From NCBI GenBank assembly GCA_005223375.1, contig RXOD01004441.1, positions 1-22,273 of the forward strand: 22,273 nucleotides of DNA. The letters are read 5' to 3'. The notes under the pieces were generated by a model. It worked only from the letters and a program-made list of their open reading frames with translations, did no database searches and was not told the origin of the DNA. The translations under genes were made by a program, and so were the position numbers. Of the stretch, positions 1-9,674 are shown piece after piece (position 1 is the first letter of the stretch; each line of letters starts with the position of its first letter). Source of the stretch: Amoebophrya sp. AT5.2. Its lineage: Eukaryota; Sar; Dinophyceae; Syndiniales; Amoebophryaceae.

Positions 1-716
1 TCCTTCCACGGCACAACGCAGCACGCTCTTCACGGTGCTCGTCTACAACGCGCACGCCCTCCACGCTACGCCTTCTCCTCGGAAAATAAACAAATAGCTG
101 CCTTCAGCCTTCTTTAAATGTAGAATATTAGCGCTGCCCCCGCGCCGCAGGCGCGGGGCGTGCTTGTTATCTACTATAGTTTTAACTTGTAGCTTGGTGC
201 TTCGGTGCCGATGAAATTCTCGGCTTCGGCTCAACCGGTTTGCAAGAAACTTCTACCTTTACGCTGTCGCTCTCGCTGGTTTTGATACTAGTAAAGCAGA
301 CTCGCTGTGTCTCTGACGAAGCGAAAAAGCAGCCAAATTGGATCAAGGAAGTTCAAAGGAAAGAATCAATCACGTTCAAACAAAATTGGATCAAGTTCCA
401 TTTGCACGCGGAGCGGAGCGGGCTCGGGTTCGGGATTCGATGGATCATCCTGATCTAGAATGAAGGCACTTATTCTCCAAGTGAGACAGTATGAAGCTCG
501 ACTCCTTCGGGTCCTCGGGTGCTGCGGCAGCGGGCATGATCAAAAGCAAAAAATCTTTTACATTTTCTATTATATCCCCCGATATAGCGGATGACGATGA
601 TCCTATGATTTTGATGACAATGATCCATCAAACTCAAAAATTTTTATCGCATGCCACGAAGAGTGCTCGCTAGCTCTCGCGGAGCCGCAGCCCCAACGCC
701 GCTCTCGATCGAAAAC
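1..716. other. Gene-free stretch downstream of the SETD7-like gene
   Basis: This stretch lies beyond the stop of the SETD7-like gene. No open frame here combines an ATG, reasonable length and coding-like third positions; the longest frames begin at non-ATG codons or are A/T-rich. It holds a GC hairpin near 138-158 and a 13-base direct repeat (AAATTGGATCAAG) near 336 and 386. The left edge may be close to the 5' end of the next minus-strand gene, but nothing in the sequence proves it. Confidence 0.5.
138..158. repeat. GC-rich hairpin (9-bp perfect stem, 3-base loop)
   Basis: The sequence reads CCCCGCGCC, then GCA, then GGCGCGGGG, giving a perfect 9-bp inverted repeat around a three-base loop inside A/T-rich flanks. 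It could fold as a strong stem in DNA or RNA. There is no U-tract or other context that assigns a role, and it lies about 560 bases past the stop of the nearest minus-strand gene. Confidence 0.6.
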
Positions 717-2438
717 CTAGAGCTCTGGCGTGAACCAATCAGGCACCCCATCATCCCCGTCCGCCTCTCCTCGTTCTTCCGCTCCCGCACTCGCGCCCAG
801 CAACCCGTAGCCGTAGTCGCAAAAAATCTCCTCCCCCCTCGCAATCCTCCTAATCGCGCGGATGCAGACGACGTCTCCAAAGCGCGGATGGCCCTCGTAC
901 GGTCCGTAGCGGGCGTTCACGTGTGTCCGACTGTGGTTCGCCTTGTGCCCCACCGTCGCGCAATAGTTCTGCATCGAGCTTTGAGGGAAGGGGACGTCGA
1001 TGACTGTGCCCGGACCGTCTTTCCACAGCGTAACGCAATTGCCGTTCTCCTTCCAGTCACGGGCGTCGCAGACTTCCTGCGTCATCCGCACCCCATTGTA
1101 AAAAGAGATCAGCTCCCCCTTGTTAAAGGCCCGCTTGGCGAAGAGGCCCTCGCGATGGTCGAGGAGACCATTTTTTGCTGATGTCACTTGTTCACCGCCG
1201 GAGCCGGAACTACCCGCTCGCTCCGCAACTGGAACTTCCCCCGTAGCTGTTTGGGGAACACTGGCTGAGGATGAACACGAGTATCCTGCCTCTGCCACGT
1301 AGACGGACCGCGTCTCGTAAGCGTCTCGCAAAAGTGCCAGCCGCCGACTTGCGCAAATTTCATTTTTGCTCCCAAACGCGCTCACATCCTCGGGAAAAGT
1401 TCTTGAAGTTGAACTGTCGCCTACCTTGTCTAGCTCGCACGGGGTTATCCTTGTCGGAGTTTTCTCTTCTTCGCCTGAACTAGCCGCCTTGGCATCGCAC
1501 TTGCGTTTTTTCGCTGGCGGAAATGACGAAGCTTTTATTTCCGTGGACCCATCGTCGATTTGGAAGCTGTTGAAAATGTCAGTCCAAGATCGCTGCACCG
1601 CGGCTGTTCTCCAAGCGGCAATCCACGAGTCGAAGTACGCTTCCATGCTGTCCAGCGTTTTCGTTTCATCGGTCCCCTCTTCAACCGCAAAAGCCCGCTC
1701 CACAAGACCCTGAACGAATTCTGCAGGAAGAACGTCGATCAGATGGTGCAGATTCTCGCTTGTATGCGTAGCGGCGGACGGAGCAGTCGCCAATGCCAAT
1801 CGCCGTGCGACATATCTTCCTGTTTCCAACCGCAGAGCGCCTCCCGATGCGCCGTCCTCGCCGGTTTCAGCACTTACTTCGTCCGCAAGGTCTGCAAATT
1901 TACCACGAATGCCGACGCTGTTGTCATCAGAAAAGACATAAAGCAAGTCGCTGTAATCCCAATCACCAGCTTCCACCTCGGGCTCGTCAGCCTCTTTCGG
2001 CACTATCGGATTCGCTTCCTCGCCCGCGTTACTCGTGGTCCTCCCGATCAGAATTCCGTGCGGAAACGTCATGGCGTCCATCGAGTAGCCTGCCCAATCC
2101 GGGCCGTCACGGGACAGCTTCCAAACGGCACCTTCGGACGCACTCTTCTCCTGTCCGCAGCCGTAGTTTACATTTCGATATTCGGTCACCCGGATGGTCC
2201 GCGTCCCCCCCTCGTCGGCGCACCTCCTGCACTCCGAGAATACGAGCTTCTTGTTTTTGGAGTAGTGCACGCGGTAGCATGATGTAGCGGGCGTTTGTTC
2301 ACCTCCTGCCCCCTTCTGCTCGCCCCGCAATTCAGTCGGCGCGGTCAAGAACCCAACGTCAAACTTGTTCCCCCGCTGCCGCACATCGAGAAAGAACGGG
2401 GAGGGCCCACCAGACGCCTCGGGTTCAGAGTCCGCCAT
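717..2438 (-). CDS. SETD7: SETD7-like SET-domain lysine methyltransferase
   Basis: Single exon of 573 residues with an ATG at 2438. SETD7 transfers methyl groups from S-adenosylmethionine to lysine (H3K4 and non-histone targets in animals). The SET domain spans about residues 378-545. EGLFAK (430-435), SFYNGVR (445-451), VIDVP (479-483), GHKANHS (497-503), HPRFG (517-521) and DYGYG (541-545) match SETD7 block by block, and the C-terminal PDWFTPEL matches the family end, so the gene is complete. Active-site tyrosines corresponding to human Y245, Y305 and Y335 are present (Y447, Y511, Y542), as is the NH pair (501-502). Residues about 102-181 resemble the MORN-like strands before the SET domain. 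Between them lies an insert of about 190 residues, including a basic nuclear-signal-like PAKKRKC (308-314). The protein is far longer than human SETD7 (366). Family assignment is strong; substrate is unknown. Confidence 0.9.
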   Translation of the reverse strand: MADSEPEASGGPSPFFLDVRQRGNKFDVGFLTAPTELRGEQKGAGGEQTPATSCYRVHYSKNKKLVFSECRRCADEGGTRTIRVTEYRNVNYGCGQEKSASEGAVWKLSRDGPDWAGYSMDAMTFPHGILIGRTTSNAGEEANPIVPKEADEPEVEAGDWDYSDLLYVFSDDNSVGIRGKFADLADEVSAETGEDGASGGALRLETGRYVARRLALATAPSAATHTSENLHHLIDVLPAEFVQGLVERAFAVEEGTDETKTLDSMEAYFDSWIAAWRTAAVQRSWTDIFNSFQIDDGSTEIKASSFPPAKKRKCDAKAASSGEEEKTPTRITPCELDKVGDSSTSRTFPEDVSAFGSKNEICASRRLALLRDAYETRSVYVAEAGYSCSSSASVPQTATGEVPVAERAGSSGSGGEQVTSAKNGLLDHREGLFAKRAFNKGELISFYNGVRMTQEVCDARDWKENGNCVTLWKDGPGTVIDVPFPQSSMQNYCATVGHKANHSRTHVNARYGPYEGHPRFGDVVCIRAIRRIARGEEIFCDYGYGLLGASAGAEERGEADGDDGVPDWFTPEL

Positions 2439-3123
2439 TTCTGTGCGTCCTATAGAATGAGTGCGTCAGACAACTGGAGGTCACATAGATGAAGTGTTGT
2501 GCAGCTGATCCAGTGGGCTTGACTGACATTACGGTTACAGCAGTAGTGCTAGACTCTCCATTAGATTTTTACGTATCTTTGTCTTTCTTTTTACCTATTA
2601 ATTAACTTGTCCGAGAGCGTTCGAGATCTCAGGCGCACACTAGCCCAGTCTGCCAGTGCGGCCTCACTAGTTGTTATTGTGAACAGAGGATCAAATACAC
2701 AACTTCCACTTCCAATGATCTCGTTTCATCAGATCGATGACCTTCGACGTGATGGAGGTGTTCACGTGACTTACTAGTCAGTCAGCAAAGTGCACGACGA
2801 AAACTTCGACTTCTCATCGAAGGAGTTGCCATGATCCAATGCCGCTCGGAGTGAATTGCTTTTGAAAGTTTTTCCTTTCTTTGGTCGTCAATCCAAGGAC
2901 GTCGCGAAACTGACAGAACTTGCTCAGAGGTTTGTTGTAGTAGTAGTAGGTGGTTTCCGCCCCCGTCCCCTACTTCGAAATCCATGAGAACCACAAGGGA
3001 GTCGTGCCCCCATCGAAAACAGCAGATTGCGAGAATGGACCTATCTCGCAACCACTTGCCCGTTGAAAAAGTAAACAGCTATCTGCAAAAACCGAAACCC
3101 AGCTGGCAGCTGCGCCTTTCGCG
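2439..3123. other. Intergenic region between the membrane-protein gene and the SETD7-like gene
   Basis: About 685 bases hold the 3' flank of the upstream gene and the 5' flank of the SETD7-like gene. A short GTA/TAC microsatellite lies near 2936-2950. An open minus-strand frame at 2782-3051 begins at TTG and lacks coding-like composition. A TTTTTGCAG sequence on the minus strand near 3080 looks like a splice acceptor, but I could not pair it with an exon. No RNA gene was recognised. Confidence 0.4.
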
Positions 3124-5574
3124 TTAGTGGCCCGGGAGATACAGCTGCAGCCGTCGCGGGTTCGGCGCGTAGCTCGGATAAAGTGTCATCACGAAGCAGA
3201 TCACTAGTTGGTCGAAGAAAACCGCACACCAGGTCTTGAAACCACTCTCGATCTCGATGAGGTACGGGTCTTTCGGATTTATCTTATCCTTGGTGTTGTT
3301 GGCTTGATTCTCGTCGGGAGGGGAAGTCTCGTCCTTCTTCTCCTCGCTGCTCGACGCGCCGCTCTCGTGGGAAGCTGCAGCTTCACCGCCATCTGCTGCC
3401 TGCACGGGCCCCGTTTCCGCCTCCAACCCCCGGTTTCCCCCTACGGGTGCACTACAGGCTCCGGTTTTCTTGACGTCCTCCGCCTCCAGGATCGCCTTTT
3501 TGATGTCGGCCCACTTGCGCGGCCGCGACGGCAGCTCGTCGTGCTCCTCGTTCAAGTGCTCCGGAATCTCCTCCCCCGCCGCGAGTAACCCCTTTCGCTT
3601 CGCCTGCCGCTCTCTCACCTTCGCCAGGTCCATCTCGTACTTAGACTGGAGGCTCGCGAGCACCAGCAACTGATCTCCGATCACCGGAAAAGGCAGCCTC
3701 GCCCGCGCCGGCCGCGCCCGCGCCCTATCCTGTGCGGCCGAATTATCATTGGCGGATTTCTTCTTCTTCTTCTTTTTCCTTTTCTCCGCGCTTTTCTCCA
3801 TGACGATCTCGGTTGCAGGAGCGTCCTCGGAGGTATGATTCTCGTCGTTTTTCTGCTTCGCGGAAGATCCCCCCTCGTCGTCCTCATCTGTGGCCTCGGC
3901 ACCGTCGCTGTCGGAGGAGGACGTTTCTTCTTCACTGTCGTCGTCGTCTGAGAAGCCGGCGGCGACGTTTTCGTTATCAGCCCCCAGGTTTTCACCAACC
4001 CCGGCCCCCCCATTATCCCGAGCTCCCTCCACCATGCCCCGTGGGAAGGCCCAGTCCAGCCACCCGAACAGGAAAAAGACCACCATCAGCCCGTACAGTA
4101 GGAACCAGCCCAGCTTGACCTCCAGCAGAATCAGGATCAGCCCCACCTTCAGCACGAAACCGATCCGGTAGCGCCACAGCCACCGCTTTTTGTTCTTCTC
4201 CTTCATTTCGGTGAGCTGCTTCAGGTCCGCCCGCTCTTTCCGGGTCAACCTCACGCCGCGCTTCTTCTTAGTTTCCAGCTCCTTGTGGTACGCGGAGTTC
4301 AGCTTCAGCGGCTGCTCGTTCAAAGGGAGGTTGTTCTTCTCCTCAGCAGCAGCTGCATTGGGGGTAGCGTTGACGCGGGGGCCGTGGGTGCTGGGTCCAT
4401 TCCCATTGCGGAGGCGTTCGTGCTCTTCATTTATGTCAAAGCCCGCGAAATTCTCGTTTCCAGGATCGGTGGCTTGCAGATGCTGCTGGTGCGCCCCCGA
4501 AGACGGGAACCTATTGTCCGCACGAACATCGCTTTGATTTAGCATTTCCGGGTGACTTTTCCATTCACTGAAGTTGTTCCCCCCACCGAGTGTCCCGGAA
4601 TCAAACCCTCCGCTTTCTTCGTCGGTCCTTCCCGCGGCTTTCTTCGAATGCTGCTTCGACTGCTGCTTTCTTTGCCGCAGCCCCGCGGCGAAAAACTCGG
4701 ATCCCGCACAGGGACTAAGTGACCCGTCGCCCTCGCGCTTGCGAAAAGGGACATGGTCTGCCGAGAACGCGGCCAGATCGATGGAATGCCCGGAACCGGA
4801 GACGCTCAGCGGGGTCGCCTGCTCGCTCCCGGGGTTTCCCGCGACCGAACTACTCGCGGCAAACTCGGATAAGGCGGAGGACTTCGACCTCTTCCGCTGC
4901 TGTTCATCGCAGGGACGCAGCCGCGGCAGCGTCGCCGTCCACGCGTTGGAAAAGGTGCGGACCTTGGGGGTGCTTGCGGTTGCGGTTGCGGGCGGAGGCG
5001 GCCCCATGAAATTAGTAGCCACAGGAGCCACACCCGTCCCCATTGTTCCCATCGGCTGGGCAGTAGCAGGAGTAAGAGGTGCTGGCATGCCGGCCTCATT
5101 AGCGCCTGGCGAAAGCTGGGCGGGCAAACAATGGTGTAAAAGCACGGGTCCTCCAAAACCGCCCATCAGCGGCCCGTAAGGAGGCACACCTCCTCCGACC
5201 GAGCTGGTCGTGGTTGCAGCCCACTCTCTCCGTTGTCGCAGTTCCTGTTCGATCATCTGCCAGCGGAAGAGGTTCAAGGAGCACAGCGTGTAGTTGTTCT
5301 GTGCCTGGAGATAGCACATGCTCTGCAGCATCAACTGATAGTCCAAACCGTTGAAGGACGGGTCGGCTGGAGCTCCTGCGCCAGTAGTAGTAGTGGCCGC
5401 CATGCCGTAACTTTTCAGCGTGGCCGCTAGCTTCTCGTCGCCGCCGAGAAGGGCCGAAAGCTGTGCGTCGAGGGCGGCCAGGTCGGAGGGGTAGTTGCTC
5501 GTGGATGTAGCAGGATTATCCTTGCCTGGGCCCTGCGGCGGCGCAGCCGCGTTGGCGGGGTTCATGGCTACCAT
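3124..5574 (-). CDS. Unrecognised membrane protein with acidic and lysine-rich linker
   Basis: Single exon of 816 residues; ATG at 5574, with a second in-frame ATG three codons on. The first ~430 residues are low-complexity and rich in Ala, Gly, Pro, Ser and Gln, apart from one helical stretch (~75-115) with aromatic residues. A basic segment (KKKRG, KEKNKKR) leads into two hydrophobic stretches at about 471-484 and 488-510, spanning the membrane as one hairpin. A strongly acidic Ser/Asp/Glu run (~530-575), a nine-lysine patch and charged helices follow. The C-terminus (~783-801) is hydrophobic and ends in a Pro/Tyr/Arg-rich tail. Two membrane segments, a long acidic linker and a short hydrophobic tail loosely recall the layout of ER protein HERPUD1, but there is no ubiquitin-like domain and the resemblance is only in layout. 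I do not assign a function. Confidence 0.8.
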   Translation of the reverse strand: MVAMNPANAAAPPQGPGKDNPATSTSNYPSDLAALDAQLSALLGGDEKLAATLKSYGMAATTTTGAGAPADPSFNGLDYQLMLQSMCYLQAQNNYTLCSLNLFRWQMIEQELRQRREWAATTTSSVGGGVPPYGPLMGGFGGPVLLHHCLPAQLSPGANEAGMPAPLTPATAQPMGTMGTGVAPVATNFMGPPPPATATASTPKVRTFSNAWTATLPRLRPCDEQQRKRSKSSALSEFAASSSVAGNPGSEQATPLSVSGSGHSIDLAAFSADHVPFRKREGDGSLSPCAGSEFFAAGLRQRKQQSKQHSKKAAGRTDEESGGFDSGTLGGGNNFSEWKSHPEMLNQSDVRADNRFPSSGAHQQHLQATDPGNENFAGFDINEEHERLRNGNGPSTHGPRVNATPNAAAAEEKNNLPLNEQPLKLNSAYHKELETKKKRGVRLTRKERADLKQLTEMKEKNKKRWLWRYRIGFVLKVGLILILLEVKLGWFLLYGLMVVFFLFGWLDWAFPRGMVEGARDNGGAGVGENLGADNENVAAGFSDDDDSEEETSSSDSDGAEATDEDDEGGSSAKQKNDENHTSEDAPATEIVMEKSAEKRKKKKKKKSANDNSAAQDRARARPARARLPFPVIGDQLLVLASLQSKYEMDLAKVRERQAKRKGLLAAGEEIPEHLNEEHDELPSRPRKWADIKKAILEAEDVKKTGACSAPVGGNRGLEAETGPVQAADGGEAAASHESGASSSEEKKDETSPPDENQANNTKDKINPKDPYLIEIESGFKTWCAVFFDQLVICFVMTLYPSYAPNPRRLQLYLPGH

Positions 5575-6626
5575 ATTTTTCGGCCGCTACCCTATGAGCA
5601 GATTGGTTCGAAACCGCTCAAATCGGCACGTCAGGTACTTTCTTATTTCATCTCGCAGCTATCAACTGAGCGTGTCATACGAATGGGGTAGGTGGTAGAG
5701 CCGTTTACAAGTGTGTAGGTGTACCTGGACGAAGTTCTGGCTCGATGTCGAATTTTCGCATCTGACATTGGAGGCAGACGGTCGAATGTGGTCACTCATC
5801 GGAGAAGAACGAGCAGGGCCCTGATCGATTGACATTGAGTACGAGAGGAATGGAACGGGTGCTTGGCTTGTTTTTGGTCAGGATGTTCATCGGAGCTCAG
5901 CTTCTCTGGCTGCTTCCCTGTATGTCCAAGGCGAGATGATTTGAGACGAATATATATCTTCACGGAAGGGGGGGGCTACCTTATTCGCAGATGTCTTCTT
6001 TGCGGTTACGAACACTGAAGGCCATGCTGTTCCTGGCGAGTGGCGAAAGGGGGGTTGCTAGCGAACAACTAACAGCTACACGACAGCGTTAGATCACATT
6101 CTCAGCTTTCTTCGATCACTTTCTCAGCAAAAACAAAGCTCAAAGCACATCCGCCATCTGTTCGTATCTTCCTCGGGACCGTCAGCAATCTATACTAAGT
6201 AACCACAGCGTACTAAATCAGAAATATGCATCAAGTCTTCGTTCACCGTACTTTTTCCGAGGACATCATTAACTGTTTTCGTCGTAAAATTCCATTGCGA
6301 CTCTTCCTCGATTGAATTCCTCAATTGTGCACCTGCTAGCCTGTCCTAGCCTAGTGATCAGCTGGTGATAAGGTCTCAGGGTTAATCGCATCAAATATCG
6401 CTGCGTGGCGCGGCAACGAGCGTGGCAGTTGCCCACGAAGGAATCAGAGGGGACAAACAAGTTCACTTTCATCTTCTTCATCAACTCGTCGATCATCCAT
6501 GCATTTCTTTGGGGGTATCTGCTGAATGATCAGGCTCAGGGGGGTTACTTATCTGCGTCAGTCTTCAAGTTTTTCGACGGCTTGTTGTACTTACTTACTC
6601 GTTTGTTCCATAGCTTGAAAACTTGT
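5575..6626. other. Long intergenic region between the transporter and membrane-protein genes
   Basis: About 1.05 kb, the longest gap in the window, with lower GC than the neighbours. It should contain the transporter's 3' UTR and the 5' flank of the membrane-protein gene. A run of seven G residues lies near 5970, and an imperfect 15-base direct repeat (GATCAC-A/T-TTCTCAGC) occurs at about 6091 and 6115. The only ATG-started open frame worth noting is the 75-codon minus-strand frame at 6269-6496, listed separately. No tRNA or other RNA was recognised. Confidence 0.4.
6269..6496 (-). CDS. Possible small ORF, function unknown
   Basis: A 75-residue minus-strand frame with a true ATG (6496) and TAA stop, in the gap below the transporter gene. 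It begins MIDELMKKMKV and ends with an acidic, aromatic segment (AMEFYDENS). It has no recognisable domain, signal peptide or membrane segment. Third-position GC is lower than in neighbouring genes, so it may equally be a chance frame in the UTR of a flanking gene. It is listed because it is the only ATG-started frame of this size here on the coding strand. Confidence 0.2.
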   Translation of the reverse strand: MIDELMKKMKVNLFVPSDSFVGNCHARCRATQRYLMRLTLRPYHQLITRLGQASRCTIEEFNRGRVAMEFYDENS

Positions 6627-9600
6627 TCACGGCACCACCGCAATGGTGTCCTCGAGGTGGAGTGCGCGTGACTTCTTGGCGCCGAGACAGTCGAAAAACA
6701 TTCGCTTCGGCTCGCTGCCGCCCCCCTGTCCCGTCTCGCGCAACGGCAGAAACAGCAGCTGTTCATTCGATGGGATCGGTCGATCGATGTTCGTTGAACT
6801 CGAGCACTCGATCGAAATCGACGAGAAGCGCAAAGAAGTCGGCTTCTTCTACAAGTACCCTACCAGATTACAACAAAAAAACCAACGCACAGTACCATCA
6901 GCAGATTCCCGAAGAGGAGAGCGAGGATGAAGAGGAAGAATCCTTCGTGGCCCCCAGTGGTCACCCGCAGGTACTCGTAGATCATCGGCGAAGTTATCGC
7001 CCCCAGCCTCCCGACCCCGATCGCCACGCTGGTTCCCGTCGCCTTCACCGCCGTCGGGAAGCTTTCCATTGCGTAAACCGTGGAAAAGGAAAACCCCAGA
7101 ATCACCGCCACCTTCTGTCCGAAAAGCCCCAGCTGCATCAGGGACTGCAGCAGGCGCGGGTTCCCGGACTTCATGTAGTACAGCTTCGCGGCAGAAGCGT
7201 GCTCTGCCTCGGATGTCGAACTCGAAGCGGAGGCGGCCTTGCTCGTAGAAGTAGCAGTTCCAGTTTCGGCCGCGAAGCTGTGGCTACTTTTTCCAGAAGA
7301 TGACGATGTGACTTTTCTGTCCTCGTCGAGCTCCCCGTTCGCATGCTCCTGTCGCTGAATAAGCCCGTCGTGAGACAACTTACCGGAGCTGACCGGCTTG
7401 CGCGTTTCGCTTCCCTCCAGAAAGCTCCACCTGGCCGGCTCCAAATAGTCCACATGCTCGACCAACACGGCCCGCCGCTTTCCCTCTCGTCTACCTCCTG
7501 CGCCAGAAGTTCCGTACCCACCGGAGGCCGCGCCTTCGCTCGTCCCACCAGCCGGGTCCTCAAGTACCTGCAAGAGCGTTTTGTGCTCCCACACGAGTGC
7601 CGGACCCAGCGGCGTGCTGCGCAGCACGAGCTCACGTGCGTCCCCAGCAGGCCGTTCTGAGCCCTCTTCAGACACTAGTTGATCAGCAACCAGAAGTGTC
7701 TGCCCGTGTTCCTTCCTATCGAACGTCTGCGACACTTTTTGCAGGAGCTCCTCCCCGATACGTGCCCAGCTCTTGCGCAGCTCCCCGGCATCCTGATCTT
7801 CCCCCTGCGTCCACCTCGCGCCCTCCTCCTCCGCCATGCCGAGGTTCGCAAACCCGACCCCCGCACTTTCTCCATCTTGTTCCCTGACCGCGCCCACTGC
7901 CGTCCCGTGCGGGTCCAAAGTAGTAGACTGACCGCCACTGTCCAAAGCCGCGCTCGGGGCGCCCGCGATGAAACAGCTCACGCACACCAGGCCCCCGACC
8001 AGCCAGATGAGCAGCGCCGGCTTCCGCAAAACCGTACCACCAATCGTCACCGCCACCGCAGCGCCGAGAACCTCAAACGACGCCGCCAACAACAGAGACA
8101 TCGCGGGCGTGATCTCCAGTACGTCGCCCATGTCCGCCAGGACCTGCGGAAACACGTACATCCCGCCGTAGTAGACCACGTTACAAGTGAACAAACTCCA
8201 GCAGAGGAAGAGCGTGGTAGTGGCGTACGGAGGACAAAGCACGGTGAGGTAGCGCACCACCCAAGACATCTCGGACAGATCAGCAGTGCCGGTGGCGGTG
8301 GCAAGCGGATCATCCGATGGTTCTCTGCTGGTGTTGCGGAGGGTGGCTACGGCAACAGTCGCGGTCGCGCCAGCCGTGGCCGCGGCAAGACCGCTATCGA
8401 AGCCGCCGGTGCTGTCGACCCCCTCCGAGGAAGGCGCGGCTGTGGTTGTGGATGCAGTGGAGGCGCGTGTAGTTTCCGGAACGAACGAGTACTCGGCTTG
8501 CTCATCGTCTTCGGCACCCAAACGACCTGCAGTACCACTCCGATCAAGCCCAGCATGCCCCTCTTGCTCTGCTACCGCTAGCGCCGCTCCATCGGTGCTG
8601 CGATCCCCCGCCTTCCGAAGTCGAATCTGCGTCTTCCACACGGAATTCGGCGGTAACTCATCCAGAGTCGAGCTCGCCCGCGGCAGCCGCAGCGTCAGCC
8701 CGGCCTTTCTCGCAATCGCTTCTCGGAGAGACGATGCTGATGAGGCGGAGGACCCTTCGTCGTCCTGCTCGTTGTTTTTCCCGACGCGAAGATTCGTGAT
8801 GGTGGTTAGCGGTCCGTGCCTGTTCTTCCAGTTGTCGCTCCGTACCTGCTCCAGCACGGCGACCGCCTGCTCTTCCTGTCCGAGAACTGTGTGCAGGAAG
8901 GCCGGACTTTCCGGCAACGTGAAATACGCGTACACCCCGAACAGGACGGACGGAACGGCTCCAGCGACGATCAAAAAGCGCCAGTCCAGGTTGCGCATAT
9001 TCGCGTCGTTGAGGTAGATAAGGACGATCGAAACCAGCTCCCCAAGCGCGAAGAAAACCGTCACCGTGCAAGGAATCAGAATGCGGTAGGAAGCAGGCAC
9101 CACCTCGTTCGCAAGCGCAACCCCGGAAGGCTGGCCGAGACCTGATTGTTTGGTCAGAAATCTTTCGTGCCGTAGAAACTACTGGTGAGTGGTCTTACAG
9201 GAACAGCCAACAGGTCGTAATAGCCTATAATTGAAAAAGCGCCTCGGATTCTGTACCCACTGCCACTCCCACGCCGAGTCTGATCACGGCCAAGCTCGCG
9301 AAGCTCCACGCGAACACGGACAACACGCTGCAGAGGAAGACCATCGCGAAGCCGAACAATGGCACCACCCGCCGTCCGCGGCTGTCGCCCACAAGCCCGG
9401 ACAGCAAGTTCCCCAGCATCACCCCGAAGAAAACGACGCTGACGATCGTGCCCCGCTCCGCGGCCGAGAGGTTCCACTCGAGACTAACAGCGCGCATGAG
9501 GGAAGAAAGCAGGAGTAACTCGGCGCCGTCCGCGAGCCAGATGCCACCGATAGCGGAGCAGATCTTGATCTGGCCAAAGCCAAAGCCAAACAACTCGATC

Positions 9601-9674
9601 CACTCGTTGACCGGGAGGGGGCGGGCAGGGGAAGCGGTTTTTGACGCTCCCACGAGGGCACGGGATGACGCCAT
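6627..9674 (-). CDS. SVOP/SV2-like MFS transporter with long inserted loops
   Basis: Proposed exons: 9257-9674, 9141 down to about 6896 or 6887, and 6627-6848 (961-964 residues). The ATG at 9674 follows a run of A; the frame opens earlier only at TTG. The protein is a 12-helix major facilitator. Helix 1 has WLADGAELLLL (46-56), as in SVOP; MFS motif A, GDSRGRR, is at 96-102; helix 4 reads RLGVGVAVG into GQPSGVALANEVVP across the intron; PESPAFL (216-222) ends helix 6; AMESFPTAVKATG lies between helices 10 and 11. The 6-7 loop is about 210 residues and a Gly/Ser/Glu-rich insert of about 270 residues separates helices 9 and 10. The second exon meets TAG at 6860, but GC-rich coding sequence resumes in another frame from 6848 to a TGA at 6627, read here as a C-terminal exon. 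Substrate (organic ion, vitamin or sugar) is unknown. Confidence 0.85.
6849..6895 (-). other. Inferred mini-intron near the transporter 3' end
   Basis: The acceptor is TTGTAG, ending at 6849. Two in-phase GT donors fit: GTACTG at 6895 (47-nt intron) or GTTGGT at 6886 (38 nt). Either removes the TAG at 6860-6862 and joins in phase 0 to AAG AAG CCG. The GTAC donor resembles that of the first intron (GTACAG); the 38-nt option leaves a better-sized helix 12. This is inference from coding continuity, without transcript support. Confidence 0.5.
9142..9256 (-). other. Intron 1 of the MFS transporter gene (115 bp)
   Basis: Canonical GT (GTACAG) at 9256 and AG (AATCAG) at 9142, phase 1. Splicing restores the family-typical helix 4 sequence (GVGVAVG-LGQPSGVA) and joins two frames that each end or begin abruptly. 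Confidence is high because the join completes a conserved transporter motif. Confidence 0.88.

Noticed and set aside
3124..5574. Calling the membrane protein HERPUD1
   Set aside because: Only the layout (membrane hairpin, acidic linker, hydrophobic tail) is similar; there is no ubiquitin-like domain and no convincing residue match.
5560..5590. Possible spliced-leader-like sequence (GTAGCCATG near the membrane-protein start)
   Set aside because: It shares only a few bases with the dinoflagellate spliced leader and lies at the start codon of a gene; no spliced-leader gene was found.
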